The notes below the pieces were generated by a model that was given only the letters and a program-made list of their open reading frames with translations, searched no databases and was not told where the DNA came from. From NCBI RefSeq assembly GCF_009189165.1, contig NZ_CP045118.1, positions 5,022,001 through 5,086,000 of the forward strand: a DNA stretch of 64,000 nucleotides, in the 5' to 3' direction. This DNA is from Pseudomonas sp. SCB32. GTDB taxonomy: Bacteria; Pseudomonadota; Gammaproteobacteria; Pseudomonadales; Pseudomonadaceae. Of the stretch, positions 37,474 through 45,924 are shown in pieces (the stretch's first letter is position 1; every line of letters starts with the position of its first letter). The translations under genes and the position numbers were made by a program.

Positions 37474-37579
37474 AACCCTGTCACATGAAACAGAGTAATA
37501 TGGCGCCCTGGCTGCCTCGGAACCTGTTCAGGTTCGCCCGGCAGCCTGACCGCTGCTTGCTTTCCCCTAGGAGTCCCGC

Positions 37580-39031
37580 ATGTCCCTTCGCCGCACCAAG
37601 ATCGTCGCCACCCTCGGCCCAGCCAGCAACTCCCCCGAAGTGCTGGAACAGCTGATCCTCGCCGGGATCGACGTCGCCCGCCTGAACTTCTCCCACGGCA
37701 CTCCCGACGAACACCGCGCCCGCGCCAAGCTGGTCCGCGACATCGCCGCCAAGCACGGTCGCTTCGTGGCGCTGCTGGGCGACCTGCAGGGTCCGAAGAT
37801 CCGCATCGCCAAGTTCGCCAACAAGCGCATCGAACTGGCGGTCGGCGACATCTTCCGCTTCTCCACCAGCCACCCCCGCACCGAAGGCAACCAGCAAGTG
37901 GTCGGCATCGACTACCCGGACCTGGTCAAGGACTGCGGCGTAGGCGACGAGCTGCTGCTGGACGACGGCCGCGTGGTCATGGCGGTCAAGGAAGTGAAAG
38001 CGGATGAGCTGGTCTGCGAAGTGCTGATCGGCGGCCCGCTGTCCGACCACAAGGGCATCAACCGCCGTGGCGGCGGCCTCACCGCGCCGGCCCTGACCGA
38101 GAAGGACAAGGCAGACATCAAGCTGGCCGCGAGCATGGACCTGGACTACGTCGCCGTGTCCTTCCCGCGTGACGCCAAGGACATGGAATACGCCCGCAGC
38201 CTGCTCACCGAAGCCGGCGGCACCGCCTGGCTGGTAGCGAAGATCGAGCGCGCCGAAGCCGTGGCCGACGACGAAGCCCTGGACGGCCTGATCCGCGCCA
38301 GCGACGCGGTGATGGTGGCCCGTGGCGACCTCGGCGTGGAAATCGGCGACGCCGAGCTGGTGGGCATCCAGAAGAAGATCATTCTGCACGCGCGCCGCTA
38401 CAACAAGGCCGTGATCACCGCGACCCAGATGATGGAGTCGATGATCCACAACCCGATGCCGACCCGCGCGGAAGTCTCCGACGTGGCCAACGCCGTGCTC
38501 GACTACACCGACGCCGTGATGCTTTCGGCCGAGAGCGCCGCCGGCGAATATCCAGTGGAAGCGGTCCAGGCCATGGCGCGCATCTGCGCTGGCGCCGAGA
38601 AGCATCCGACCACCAAGAAGTCCAGCCACCGCCTGGGCCAGACCTTCGAGCGCTGCGACGAGAGCATCGCCCTGGCGGCCATGTACACCGCCAACCACTT
38701 CCCGGGCATCAAGGCGATCATCTGCCTGACCGAAAGCGGCTACACCCCGCTGATCATGTCGCGCATCCGTTCCTCGGTACCGATCTTCGCCTACTCCCCG
38801 CACCGCGAAACCCAGGCCCGCGTGGCGCTGTTCCGTGGCGTGGAGACCATCCCCTTCGACCCGGCCGCGCTGCCGCCGGAGCGGGTCAGCCAGGAAGCCG
38901 TCGACGCGCTGCTGCAGCGCGGCGTGGTGACCAAGGGTGACTGGGTGATCCTGACCAAGGGTGACAGCTACACCACCCAGGGCGGCACCAACACCATGAA
39001 GGTGCTGCACGTGGGTGACCTGCTCGTCTGA
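37580..39031 (+). CDS. pykA: Pyruvate kinase
   Basis: The 483-residue enzyme converts phosphoenolpyruvate and ADP to pyruvate and ATP. N-terminal RRTKIVATLGPASNSPE, the catalytic barrel motif WLVAKIERAEAV and substrate region DAVMVARGDLGVEIG are all present, and the ITATQMMESMIHNPMPTRAEVSDVANA block is intact. Its length equals P. aeruginosa PykA. CTAGGAGTCCCGC precedes the ATG. A perfect terminator follows. Confidence 0.96.
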   Translation: MSLRRTKIVATLGPASNSPEVLEQLILAGIDVARLNFSHGTPDEHRARAKLVRDIAAKHGRFVALLGDLQGPKIRIAKFANKRIELAVGDIFRFSTSHPRTEGNQQVVGIDYPDLVKDCGVGDELLLDDGRVVMAVKEVKADELVCEVLIGGPLSDHKGINRRGGGLTAPALTEKDKADIKLAASMDLDYVAVSFPRDAKDMEYARSLLTEAGGTAWLVAKIERAEAVADDEALDGLIRASDAVMVARGDLGVEIGDAELVGIQKKIILHARRYNKAVITATQMMESMIHNPMPTRAEVSDVANAVLDYTDAVMLSAESAAGEYPVEAVQAMARICAGAEKHPTTKKSSHRLGQTFERCDESIALAAMYTANHFPGIKAIICLTESGYTPLIMSRIRSSVPIFAYSPHRETQARVALFRGVETIPFDPAALPPERVSQEAVDALLQRGVVTKGDWVILTKGDSYTTQGGTNTMKVLHVGDLLV

Positions 39032-39043
39032 TCCTGCTGTGCC

Positions 39044-39079
39044 AATGAAAAAGGCCGCCCGAGGGCGGCCTTTTTCATT
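39044..39079. terminator. Rho-independent terminator after pykA
   Basis: AATGAAAAAGGCCGCCC and its perfect complement around a central GA-type loop, T-runs on both strands. Confidence 0.92.
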
Positions 39080-39124
39080 CCGGGTTGCTCAAAGGGCAAC
39101 CAATGCGCTGAAAGCCAGGAACTG

Positions 39125-39308
39125 CGCGGGTTCGGCACCTTGGCCCCAAGCTTATCCACAGCACCTTCCACACCTTATGTGGGCAACCTGCCAGGCGTCG
39201 CTCAAATACCGCTCAATTCCCTGCAGGCCGCGAATGCCGTGGGTTCGCCGGGTTACCCCAGAGCTTATCCACAGCGCGTTCCACAGATTGTGTGGGCAAT
39301 CTGTCCGT
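39125..39308. repeat. Two 112-base-spaced direct repeats with DnaA-box-like TTATCCACA
   Basis: Copy one has AGCTTATCCACAGC at 39150-39163, copy two at 39262-39275. Both are followed by a TTCCACA and a TGTGGGCAA..TG block (39178-39190 and 39291-39303), and preceded by a GGGTTCG segment. TTATCCACA at 39153 and 39265 is the consensus DnaA box. Confidence 0.65.
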
Positions 39309-39352
39309 CGGAGCGAACTTGCTCGCGAACCCGTCCCGCTCGGTATTCCCCT

Positions 39353-39416
39353 GTAGGAGCGGGCCGCTTTTTAGAATGGCGATGTGGGCTCGATCGCGCG
39401 CATGGCGCGCTCCTAC
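39353..39416. repeat. REP-type repeat
   Basis: GTAGGAGCGGGCCGC...ATGGCGCGCTCCTAC, complementary ends of the GTAGGAGC family; a partial member (GAGCGAACTTGCTCGCGAACCC) lies just before at 39311-39332. Confidence 0.7.
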
Positions 39417-39430
39417 AACGGCCGCTGCAC

Positions 39431-39448
39431 CACTGTTCGCGAACAGTG
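39431..39448. promoter_or_regulatory. 18-base perfect palindrome
   Basis: CACTGTTCGCGAACAGTG is its own reverse complement. Its form fits a dimeric regulator site but no candidate is adjacent. Confidence 0.4.
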
Positions 39449-39518
39449 CGCGGCTGCAGCGCCCTTGTCGTTGGCGACATGGCGAACCCCGGAGTGCATT
39501 GAGACCAAGGTCAAACGA

Positions 39519-39541
39519 CGGATAACGTCGAACGTTATCCG
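39519..39541. promoter_or_regulatory. Inverted repeat CGGATAACGT-CGA-ACGTTATCCG
   Basis: Ten-base perfect arms around CGA in the gap downstream of the enoyl-CoA hydratase gene. It could be an operator or a hairpin. Confidence 0.4.
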
Positions 39542-39610
39542 CCCTGCATTCTTTGCGTCATCCCCGCGAACGCGGGGACCCAGAAAACAATGCAGGAGCG
39601 GACACGGCTC

Positions 39611-40384
39611 TTACATGAACTTCGAGAAATCCGGCTGACGGCGCTGGGTGAAGGCGCTCAGCGCTTCCTGGGCTTCCGGCGAGTGCAGGCGCTCGACGAA
39701 GAGTTGCCCCTCCTCCGCCACCACCTGGCGCAACTGCTCGATGTAGGGCTCCTTGAGCAGGCGCTTGCTCAGCGCCACCGCTGCCGGCGGGAGCTGTTGC
39801 AGCGTCTGGCAGACCTCGCGGGCACGCTCGATCGCGGCGGCACCATCGGCCAGCGCTTCGTTGGCGATGCCATAAGCCACCGCCTGCTCACCGGTGAAAC
39901 CTTCGCCACGCATCAGCAGGCTGGCGGCCTTCACCGGGCCGACCAGGCGCGGCACCAGGAAGCTGGAGCCGAATTCCGGACACAGGCCCAGATTGACGAA
40001 AGGCATCTTGAACTTGCTGGCCTGGGCGACGAATACCTGGTCGCAGTGCAGCAGCAGGGTGGTGCCGATGCCCACGGCAGGGCCGGCCACCGCCGCAACA
40101 ACCGGCTTGGTGAAGTCCATCAGCGCGCGCATGAAGCGGAATACCGGGCTGTCCGGGCTACTGGGTGGCTGCTGGAGGAAGTCGACGATGTCATTGCCAC
40201 TGGTGAAGCATTCGGCGCCGCCGGTGATCAGTACCACGCGCACGGTACGATCCGTCTGCGCCGCTTCCAGGGCCTCGGCCAGGGCGGAATACATAGTGCG
40301 GGTCAGCGCATTCATCTTGTCCGGACGGCTCAGGCGCAGGGTCAGCAGGCCCTGTTCGCGTTCGACGAGAATCTGTTCGCTCAT
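39611..40384 (-). CDS. Enoyl-CoA hydratase/isomerase family protein
   Basis: A 257-residue crotonase-fold enzyme: oxyanion-hole segments at FTSGNDIVDF and AVAGPAVGIGTTLLLHCD, and a catalytic glutamate in the LCPEFGSSFLVPRLVG segment. It would hydrate or isomerise enoyl-CoAs in fatty acid or related catabolism. GAAGGATTTGCC precedes ATG 40384. It lies downstream of the ferredoxin reductase gene on the same strand; the order pykA/ech/reductase/sadC/fumA matches P. aeruginosa PA4329-PA4333. Confidence 0.88.
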   Translation of the reverse strand: MSEQILVEREQGLLTLRLSRPDKMNALTRTMYSALAEALEAAQTDRTVRVVLITGGAECFTSGNDIVDFLQQPPSSPDSPVFRFMRALMDFTKPVVAAVAGPAVGIGTTLLLHCDQVFVAQASKFKMPFVNLGLCPEFGSSFLVPRLVGPVKAASLLMRGEGFTGEQAVAYGIANEALADGAAAIERAREVCQTLQQLPPAAVALSKRLLKEPYIEQLRQVVAEEGQLFVERLHSPEAQEALSAFTQRRQPDFSKFM

Positions 40385-40433
40385 GGCAAATCCTTCTTCT
40401 TGGAATTCTATCTGGTGGGGCCGCGCGCCCGCT

Positions 40434-41372
40434 TCAGGCGTGGGGCAGGAACAGGTCGGCCAGCGTCTGGCCGCGCGGTACGCCACAGAGGTAGAGGCGG
40501 CGGGCGAAGGCATCGACGCTGTCGGGGTGGCCGCAGAGTAAGGCGAGGGTCCGTCGCGAAACAAGCCGGAGTTGTGCCATAACGGCGGCCGACTCGGCCG
40601 TCGTCATCAGCGTCACCTCCAGCTCCGGGTGTGCTGCGGCAAGCGCTCGCAGCGGTTCGGCCAGGTAGTGACCGGCCTGGTCATGGGCCTGGTGAATGAC
40701 GCGGATCGGCCCCGCATGACGCTGGCGCAGCGCCTCGCGCAGAACGCCCCAGAGCGGCGCCAGACCGGTGCCGGAGGCCATCAGCAGCAACGGCCGCTCG
40801 TGCCATTCGGGGTCATAGTGCAAAGCGCCGCCGCGCAGCTCGCCCAGGCGTACGTTGTCGCCCACCTTCAACTGGCGGGCGAAGTCGCTGAATGCGCCCG
40901 GCAGTCGGCAATCGATGTGGAACTCCAGCCAGGGATCGATACCCGGGACGCTGGCCAGCGAGTACGGCCGCGCCACACCTTCTGCACTCCAGAGAATCAG
41001 GTGTTGCCCGGCGCGATAGCGCAGAGGACGCTGCGGCATGAGTCGAAGACGCAGCACGTCAGGCGCCGGCCAATCCAGTTCGGCCACGCTGGCAGGCAGG
41101 CCATCGCGCTGCGGGTCGAAGACTTCCACGGCCAGGTCTTCGATGACCCGGCACTGGCAGGACAACCGCCAGCCCTCGTCGCGCCGGACTGCGTCGAGGG
41201 CTTCGGGCTGTGCGTCCAGCACCTCGCCCCGGGTGCAGCGCACCAGGCAGGCGTGACAACTGCCGGCGCGGCAGCTGTAGGGCACGGCGACGCCGGCCCC
41301 GCGCAGGGCATCGAGCAAGTTGACTCCGGGGGCTACCGAAAAGCGTTGCGATCCGGCCTGTATCTCAGGCAC
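40434..41372 (-). CDS. 2Fe-2S ferredoxin/FAD-NAD(P)H oxidoreductase
   Basis: A 312-residue fusion: an N-terminal plant-type ferredoxin domain (CRAGSCHAC cluster with a later LSCQC cysteine) followed by an FAD-binding barrel (RPYSLAS) and an NAD-binding domain (LMASGTGLAPLWGVLREAL). Such proteins pass electrons from NAD(P)H to an oxygenase or other acceptor. The GTG at 41372 has GGGAG seven bases before it and overlaps the stop of the SadC-like gene, so it is translationally coupled to the cyclase. ATG 41393 is an alternative inside that gene. Confidence 0.85.
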   Translation of the reverse strand: MPEIQAGSQRFSVAPGVNLLDALRGAGVAVPYSCRAGSCHACLVRCTRGEVLDAQPEALDAVRRDEGWRLSCQCRVIEDLAVEVFDPQRDGLPASVAELDWPAPDVLRLRLMPQRPLRYRAGQHLILWSAEGVARPYSLASVPGIDPWLEFHIDCRLPGAFSDFARQLKVGDNVRLGELRGGALHYDPEWHERPLLLMASGTGLAPLWGVLREALRQRHAGPIRVIHQAHDQAGHYLAEPLRALAAAHPELEVTLMTTAESAAVMAQLRLVSRRTLALLCGHPDSVDAFARRLYLCGVPRGQTLADLFLPHA

Positions 41373-42483
41373 GCGTCCACTCCCATGCGGCATCGCAGCG
41401 GTTACGTCCGCTGCGTTTCGCACGGTAGAGCGCCTGGTCGGCCCGTTGCAAGGCTTCGTCGAGATCGTCGGTCGGCTCCAGCAGGGTCATCCCCGCCGAC
41501 AGGCTCAGCACTTCGATGTTCACTCCCACCGGCTCCGCGGCGGCGAAGGCCATGCGCAAGCGCTCGCAGCAGGTGGCCAGCCGGTCGGCGTCGGCATTGG
41601 GCAGCAGCAGGACGAACTCCTCGCCACCGTAACGCGCCAGGACATCACCCTCGCGCAGGCAGGCCCGCGCCACCGCGGCGAAGGTCTGCAGCACGCGGTC
41701 ACCGGCGGCATGGCCGTGGATATCGTTGATGCGTTTGAAGTGATCCAGGTCGATCAGCGCCAGGCCATGCCGCTGGCTGAATTGCATCTCTTCCAGCGCG
41801 CGGCCGGCCAGGCGCAGGAAATGGCGACGGTTGAACAGGCCGGTCAGCTCATCGGTGGCCACCAGGTCCTCCAGCTGACGCATCATCCCGCGCAATGTGT
41901 CCTGGTGCGCCTGCAGCGCATAGCGGCGTTGACGCATACGCTGGCGCAGCGCCTGGACATAGCCGGCGAACAGGCTGAGCCAGACCAGTACGATGAACAG
42001 AACCAGAAGTTGCAGGATCGCCTGGGCGGGCAGCTCGAGGCGCTGCTGGAAGGCCTCCCACAGGTTCAGGCCGGCGAAGGCGATGAACGCCAGCGCCGCG
42101 CACCGTGCGAAAACCCTGGGCTGCAGCTGGAATACGCCGAACAGCAGGATCAGCACATAGAACACCATCAGGGTGCCGCGCGCGGTGTCGACATTGGCGA
42201 GGAACAGCGTGTGCCAGAGGAGTGCGACCAGAACCTGCGGCTCGGTCATGCTGGGGTCGGAAAAGCGCTGGTTGCGTCCGGTGATGAACAACCAGAAGAA
42301 GATCAGCTGGCTCGCCACCACCAGTGAGGTGCAACCCAGCGCGAAGATGATAGTGCCGCGAAAGAAGTCGCCGAAGACCGCCATCCAGAGCAGTAGCTGC
42401 ACCAGCGCGTAGGTCCCGACGGCCATGCCGAATCGCCTGATGAGTAGTTTTTGTAAGGCGCGCTGTTTCAGCAGTGTGCTCAT
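41365..42483 (-). CDS. sadC: Diguanylate cyclase, SadC-like membrane protein
   Basis: A 372-residue inner-membrane protein with five or six helices in residues 1-190 and a GGDEF domain. The active-site motif reads RYGGEEF; ELTGLFNRRHFL and LDHFKRINDIHGH precede it. The region before GGEEF lacks an RxxD inhibition site that I can see. It makes c-di-GMP from GTP. In P. aeruginosa the gene in this position (PA4332) is SadC, which promotes attachment; that protein is longer (487 as I recall), so this is a shorter orthologue or paralogue. Confidence 0.82.
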   Translation of the reverse strand: MSTLLKQRALQKLLIRRFGMAVGTYALVQLLLWMAVFGDFFRGTIIFALGCTSLVVASQLIFFWLFITGRNQRFSDPSMTEPQVLVALLWHTLFLANVDTARGTLMVFYVLILLFGVFQLQPRVFARCAALAFIAFAGLNLWEAFQQRLELPAQAILQLLVLFIVLVWLSLFAGYVQALRQRMRQRRYALQAHQDTLRGMMRQLEDLVATDELTGLFNRRHFLRLAGRALEEMQFSQRHGLALIDLDHFKRINDIHGHAAGDRVLQTFAAVARACLREGDVLARYGGEEFVLLLPNADADRLATCCERLRMAFAAAEPVGVNIEVLSLSAGMTLLEPTDDLDEALQRADQALYRAKRSGRNRCDAAWEWTRA

Positions 42484-42735
42484 GGGGCTCCGTCCCGTAA
42501 TGGCACCTGGCCTTCACTCTACTATCAAAGCGCCCCAGTGCCTAGCCGATCGGAATGTGGGCGATGACAGGCCACCTGGGACCAAGGTCGGATCACTGGC
42601 GCGTGCGCGGCAAGCGGCCGCAACGGTATACTACGGCGCCTTTTTTCGCCGCAGCCGTGTCGGCGAACCCCTGATGTAACAGGCGAGAGCCTGTATTACC
42701 CGCCTGACTTTCCTGCCTGAAGAGGACCGTGCTCC

Positions 42736-44259
42736 ATGGCCGTGATCAAGCAAGACGACCTGATCCAGAGCGTCGCCGATGCCCTGCAGTTCATCTCCTA
42801 CTACCACCCGGTTGATTTCATCCAGGCCATGCATGAGGCCTATCTGCGTGAAGAATCGCCGGCCGCCCGGGACTCGATGGCGCAGATCCTGATCAACTCG
42901 CGCATGTGCGCCACCGGCCACCGCCCGATCTGCCAGGACACCGGCATCGTCACCGTGTTCGTCCGCGTCGGCATGGAAGTGAGCTGGGCCGGCGCCACCA
43001 TGAGCGTCGACGACATGATCAACGAAGGCGTACGTCGCGCCTACAACCTGCCGGAGAATGTCCTGCGCGCCTCCATCCTGGCCGACCCGGCCGGTGCGCG
43101 TAAGAACACCAAGGACAACACCCCGGCGGTGATCCACTACTCCATCGTCCCCGGCAACACCGTGGAAGTGGACGTCGCGGCCAAGGGCGGCGGCTCCGAG
43201 AACAAGTCGAAGATGGCCATGCTCAACCCGTCCGACTCCATCGTCGACTGGGTCCTGAAGACCGTTCCAACCATGGGCGCCGGCTGGTGCCCGCCGGGCA
43301 TGCTCGGCATCGGCATCGGCGGTACCGCCGAGAAGGCCGCGGTGATGGCGAAGGAAGTCCTGATGGACGAGATCGACATCCATGAGCTGAAGGCCCGCGG
43401 CCCGCAGAACAAAATCGAGGAAATGCGCCTTGAGCTGTTCGAGAAGGTCAACCAACTGGGCATCGGCGCCCAGGGCCTGGGCGGCCTGACCACCGTGCTC
43501 GACGTGAAGATCATGGACTACCCGACCCACGCCGCCTCGCTGCCGGTCTGCATGATCCCCAACTGCGCCGCCACCCGTCACGCCCACTTCGTGCTCGATG
43601 GCTCGGGCCCGGCAGAACTGGAAGCGCCGTCCCTGGACGCCTACCCGGAAATCGTCTGGGAAGCCGGCCCGTCCGCGCGCCGCGTCAACCTCGACAGCAT
43701 CACCCCGGAAGAAGTGCAGAGCTGGAAGCCGGGCGAGACCATCCTGCTCAACGGCAAGATGCTTACCGGCCGCGACGCCGCGCACAAGCGCATGGTCGAC
43801 ATGCTGAACAAGGGCGAAGAGCTGCCGGTGGACCTCAAGGGCCGCTTCATCTACTACGTCGGCCCGGTCGATCCGGTTGGTGACGAAGTGGTTGGCCCGG
43901 CTGGCCCGACTACCGCGACCCGCATGGACAAGTTCACCCGCCAGATCCTCGAGCAGACCGGTCTGCTGGGCATGATCGGCAAGTCCGAGCGCGGCCCCAT
44001 TGCCATCGAGGCGATCAAGGACAACAAGGCCGTCTACCTGATGGCCGTGGGCGGCGCCGCCTACCTGGTCGCCCAGGCGATCAAGAAGTCCAAGGTCCTG
44101 GCCTTCGCCGAGCTGGGCATGGAAGCGATCTACGAGTTCGAAGTGAAAGACATGCCGGTGACCGTTGCGGTCGACACCAATGGCGAGTCGGTGCACATCA
44201 CCGGCCCGGCCGTCTGGCAGAAGAAGATCGCCGAGAGCCTGGCGGTGGAAGTGAAGTAA
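42736..44259 (+). CDS. fumA: Class I fumarate hydratase
   Basis: The 507-residue iron-sulfur fumarase of the TCA cycle. It has the class I regions RPICQDTGIVTVFVRVG near residues 63-80, PGGCRPPGMLGIGIGGTAEKAA-like sequence (seen as GWCPPGMLGIGIGGTAEKA) and the C-terminal YEFEVKDMPVTVAVDTNGESVH beta domain; cysteines for the 4Fe-4S cluster are present. ATG 42736 follows GAAGAGGACC. It is divergent from sadC. A strong terminator follows. Confidence 0.94.
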   Translation: MAVIKQDDLIQSVADALQFISYYHPVDFIQAMHEAYLREESPAARDSMAQILINSRMCATGHRPICQDTGIVTVFVRVGMEVSWAGATMSVDDMINEGVRRAYNLPENVLRASILADPAGARKNTKDNTPAVIHYSIVPGNTVEVDVAAKGGGSENKSKMAMLNPSDSIVDWVLKTVPTMGAGWCPPGMLGIGIGGTAEKAAVMAKEVLMDEIDIHELKARGPQNKIEEMRLELFEKVNQLGIGAQGLGGLTTVLDVKIMDYPTHAASLPVCMIPNCAATRHAHFVLDGSGPAELEAPSLDAYPEIVWEAGPSARRVNLDSITPEEVQSWKPGETILLNGKMLTGRDAAHKRMVDMLNKGEELPVDLKGRFIYYVGPVDPVGDEVVGPAGPTTATRMDKFTRQILEQTGLLGMIGKSERGPIAIEAIKDNKAVYLMAVGGAAYLVAQAIKKSKVLAFAELGMEAIYEFEVKDMPVTVAVDTNGESVHITGPAVWQKKIAESLAVEVK

Positions 44260-44275
44260 GCCTTCACCTTCGCTG

Positions 44276-44312
44276 CATGAAAAAGCCCGGCCATGTGCCG
44301 GGCTTTTTCATG
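44276..44312. terminator. Rho-independent terminator, 16-base perfect arms
   Basis: CATGAAAAAGCCCGGC-CATGT-GCCGGGCTTTTTCATG. The arms are identical to those at 11371. It serves fumA and the convergent exported protein gene. Confidence 0.93.
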
Positions 44313-44314
44313 GG

Positions 44315-44812
44315 TCAAAGCGCGGTTTCCAGGCTCGACTGGATCGCTTCGGTGCGTTCTTCGATCTGGGTAGCGGCCGAAGCCGGCTTGAAATTGATGC
44401 TCAGAACACCCTCCTCGAAGGCCACGCCAGTGCGGTAATCACCCGCCGCCGCCCTGCCGGCGTCGTAGCGTATGACGATGCGCTTGAGCTTCTCCTGTAC
44501 CGCCTGCTTACCCCGTGCATAGGAGGTCAACATATCCAGGGCCTCAGCCAGGGGCACGAAGTACACGTTGGTCCAATAGTCCTCGGCACCATAGTGGGCG
44601 GCCTGACCGGGCAAGGCGATGCTCTCCCAGTCCACCTCGACGGCTACGGCGAAGCCGGCGGAGTGGTGGATGTCCCGCAACTGGGCGACAAAGACGCCCT
44701 GCTGATAGGCGGCGATGGCTTCACGCTCGGCAGAGCTAGGCTCGGCGAAAGACAGACCCGCGATGCCTGCCCCCAGCACAGCACTGGCGAGTAACGAACA
44801 GATCCTGAACAA
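44315..44812 (-). CDS. Exported protein, unknown function
   Basis: With a TTG start at 44812 (GGAG nine bases before) the product is 165 residues and has a signal peptide (MFRICSLLASAVLGAGIAGLSFA). Without this start the longer form begins at ATG 44860 with extra residues before the signal. The mature part contains VAQLRDIHHSAGFAVAVEVDWESI and ALDMLTSYARGKQAVQEKLKR; no family recognised. Probably periplasmic. Confidence 0.6.
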   Translation of the reverse strand: MFRICSLLASAVLGAGIAGLSFAEPSSAEREAIAAYQQGVFVAQLRDIHHSAGFAVAVEVDWESIALPGQAAHYGAEDYWTNVYFVPLAEALDMLTSYARGKQAVQEKLKRIVIRYDAGRAAAGDYRTGVAFEEGVLSINFKPASAATQIEERTEAIQSSLETAL

Positions 44813-44911
44813 CTTGGGAGACTCCGGACAAGTAGCAATGGCGCAGTCTAGAAAGGCCATGCCACAGTCCGGGATCAGACAATTCGGCAATGCTCGTGGG
44901 CAGCGACCGAG

Positions 44912-45217
44912 TCAGGATGCGCTACGGGTCACCAGGCTGAGCTCCGCCACCTTTTCCCGCCGCTGGGCGAGGAATCGGGTGCAGCTCACCCGCAGGAAGG
45001 AAGCGAAGTTCACCACCTCCCCGCGGTAGTCCATCACCTCATCGTAGAGTTTGGCGATCAACTGGTTGGTGGTCATGCCGTCCACCTCGGCGATCTCCCG
45101 CAGGATGTCCCAGAACTGGTTCTCCAGGCGCAGCGTGGTGACCACGCCACGGATGCGCAGCGAGCGGGAGCGCGACTCGTAGAGGATCGGGTCGGCCCTT
45201 ACGTAGAGCTCGCACAT
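44912..45217 (-). CDS. Ribbon-helix-helix domain protein
   Basis: A 101-residue protein with RIRGVVTTLRLENQFWDILREIAEVDGMTTNQLIAKLYDEV, the beta-helix-helix pattern of RHH DNA-binding proteins, and a long C-terminal helix. Such proteins can repress transcription as dimers. CAGGAGAA precedes ATG 45217. No toxin gene is next to it, so it is more likely a stand-alone regulator than an antitoxin. Confidence 0.75.
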   Translation of the reverse strand: MCELYVRADPILYESRSRSLRIRGVVTTLRLENQFWDILREIAEVDGMTTNQLIAKLYDEVMDYRGEVVNFASFLRVSCTRFLAQRREKVAELSLVTRSAS

Positions 45218-45251
45218 GGACGGATTCTCCTGCGTCGATGACAGCGTCAGT

Positions 45252-45833
45252 TTACAGGCTGATCTTCGTGCCCAGTACGTCGAGGAACTTCGCCAGCCAG
45301 GCGGGATGCGCCGGCCAGGCCGGAGCGGTGACCAGGTTGCCATCAACGTGTGCGGCATCCACCGGGATGTCCACGTACTCGCCACCGGCCAGTTTCACTT
45401 CCGGACCGCAGGCCGGGTAGGCGCTGCAGGCGCGGCCCTTGAGCACACCGGCGGCAGCCAGCAGTTGAGCACCATGACAGACGGCGGCGATGGGCTTCTT
45501 CGCGGCGTCGAAGGCTTTCACCAGCTCGATCACCCTGGCGTTCAGGCGCAGGTATTCCGGGGCGCGGCCGCCAGGGATCAGCAGCGCGTCGTAGTCTTCG
45601 GCGCGCACGCCGGCAAAATCGGCGTTCAGGGCGAAGTTGTGCCCGGGCTTCTCGCTGTAGGTCTGGTCGCCTTCAAAATCGTGGATGGCGGTGCGGATGC
45701 TCTGGCCTGCCTTCTTGTCCGGGCAGACGGCATGGACGGTGTGCCCGACCATCGACAGCGCCTGGAACGGCACCATGGTTTCGTAGTCTTCGGCATAGTC
45801 GCCGACCAGCATCAGGATCTTCTTCGCGGCCAT
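45252..45833 (-). CDS. DJ-1/PfpI family protein
   Basis: A 193-residue glutamine-amidotransferase-like protein; [19 protein letters not shown] holds the nucleophile cysteine and partner histidine, and [15 protein letters not shown] the conserved loop. Family roles include glyoxalase III, protease and chaperone activity. ATG 45833 is nine bases after GGGAGG, the ATG nine bases earlier sits on that site. Next to the RHH gene on the same strand (34 bases apart). Confidence 0.85.
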   Translation of the reverse strand: MAAKKILMLVGDYAEDYETMVPFQALSMVGHTVHAVCPDKKAGQSIRTAIHDFEGDQTYSEKPGHNFALNADFAGVRAEDYDALLIPGGRAPEYLRLNARVIELVKAFDAAKKPIAAVCHGAQLLAAAGVLKGRACSAYPACGPEVKLAGGEYVDIPVDAAHVDGNLVTAPAWPAHPAWLAKFLDVLGTKISL

Positions 45834-45924
45834 CTGGGGCATCCTCCCGGCAGGGCCCGGCCGTGGTGGCCGGGCATGCGCAAAAGCTTAGTCAGTCGCG
45901 CGGGCCGCGGGTAATACGCCGCTA

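Larger units (their letters stand above)
39032..39610. other. Gene-free region rich in repeats between pykA and the enoyl-CoA hydratase gene
   Basis: The 579-base gap contains the pykA terminator, a 112-base direct repeat with TTATCCACA in each copy, a REP half and a full REP element, an 18-base palindrome (39431-39448), a 23-base inverted repeat (39519-39541), and another CCCGCGAACGCGGG element (39557-39580). No coding frame here is supported. Confidence 0.7.

Noticed and set aside
39125..39308. Replication origin because of DnaA-box-like repeats
   Set aside because: Only two boxes, no dnaA, rpmH or gyrB genes nearby and no AT-rich unwinding region.
44912..45217. RHH protein as an antitoxin of a toxin-antitoxin pair
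   Set aside because: No small toxin gene adjoins it; neighbours are an exported protein and a PfpI protein.
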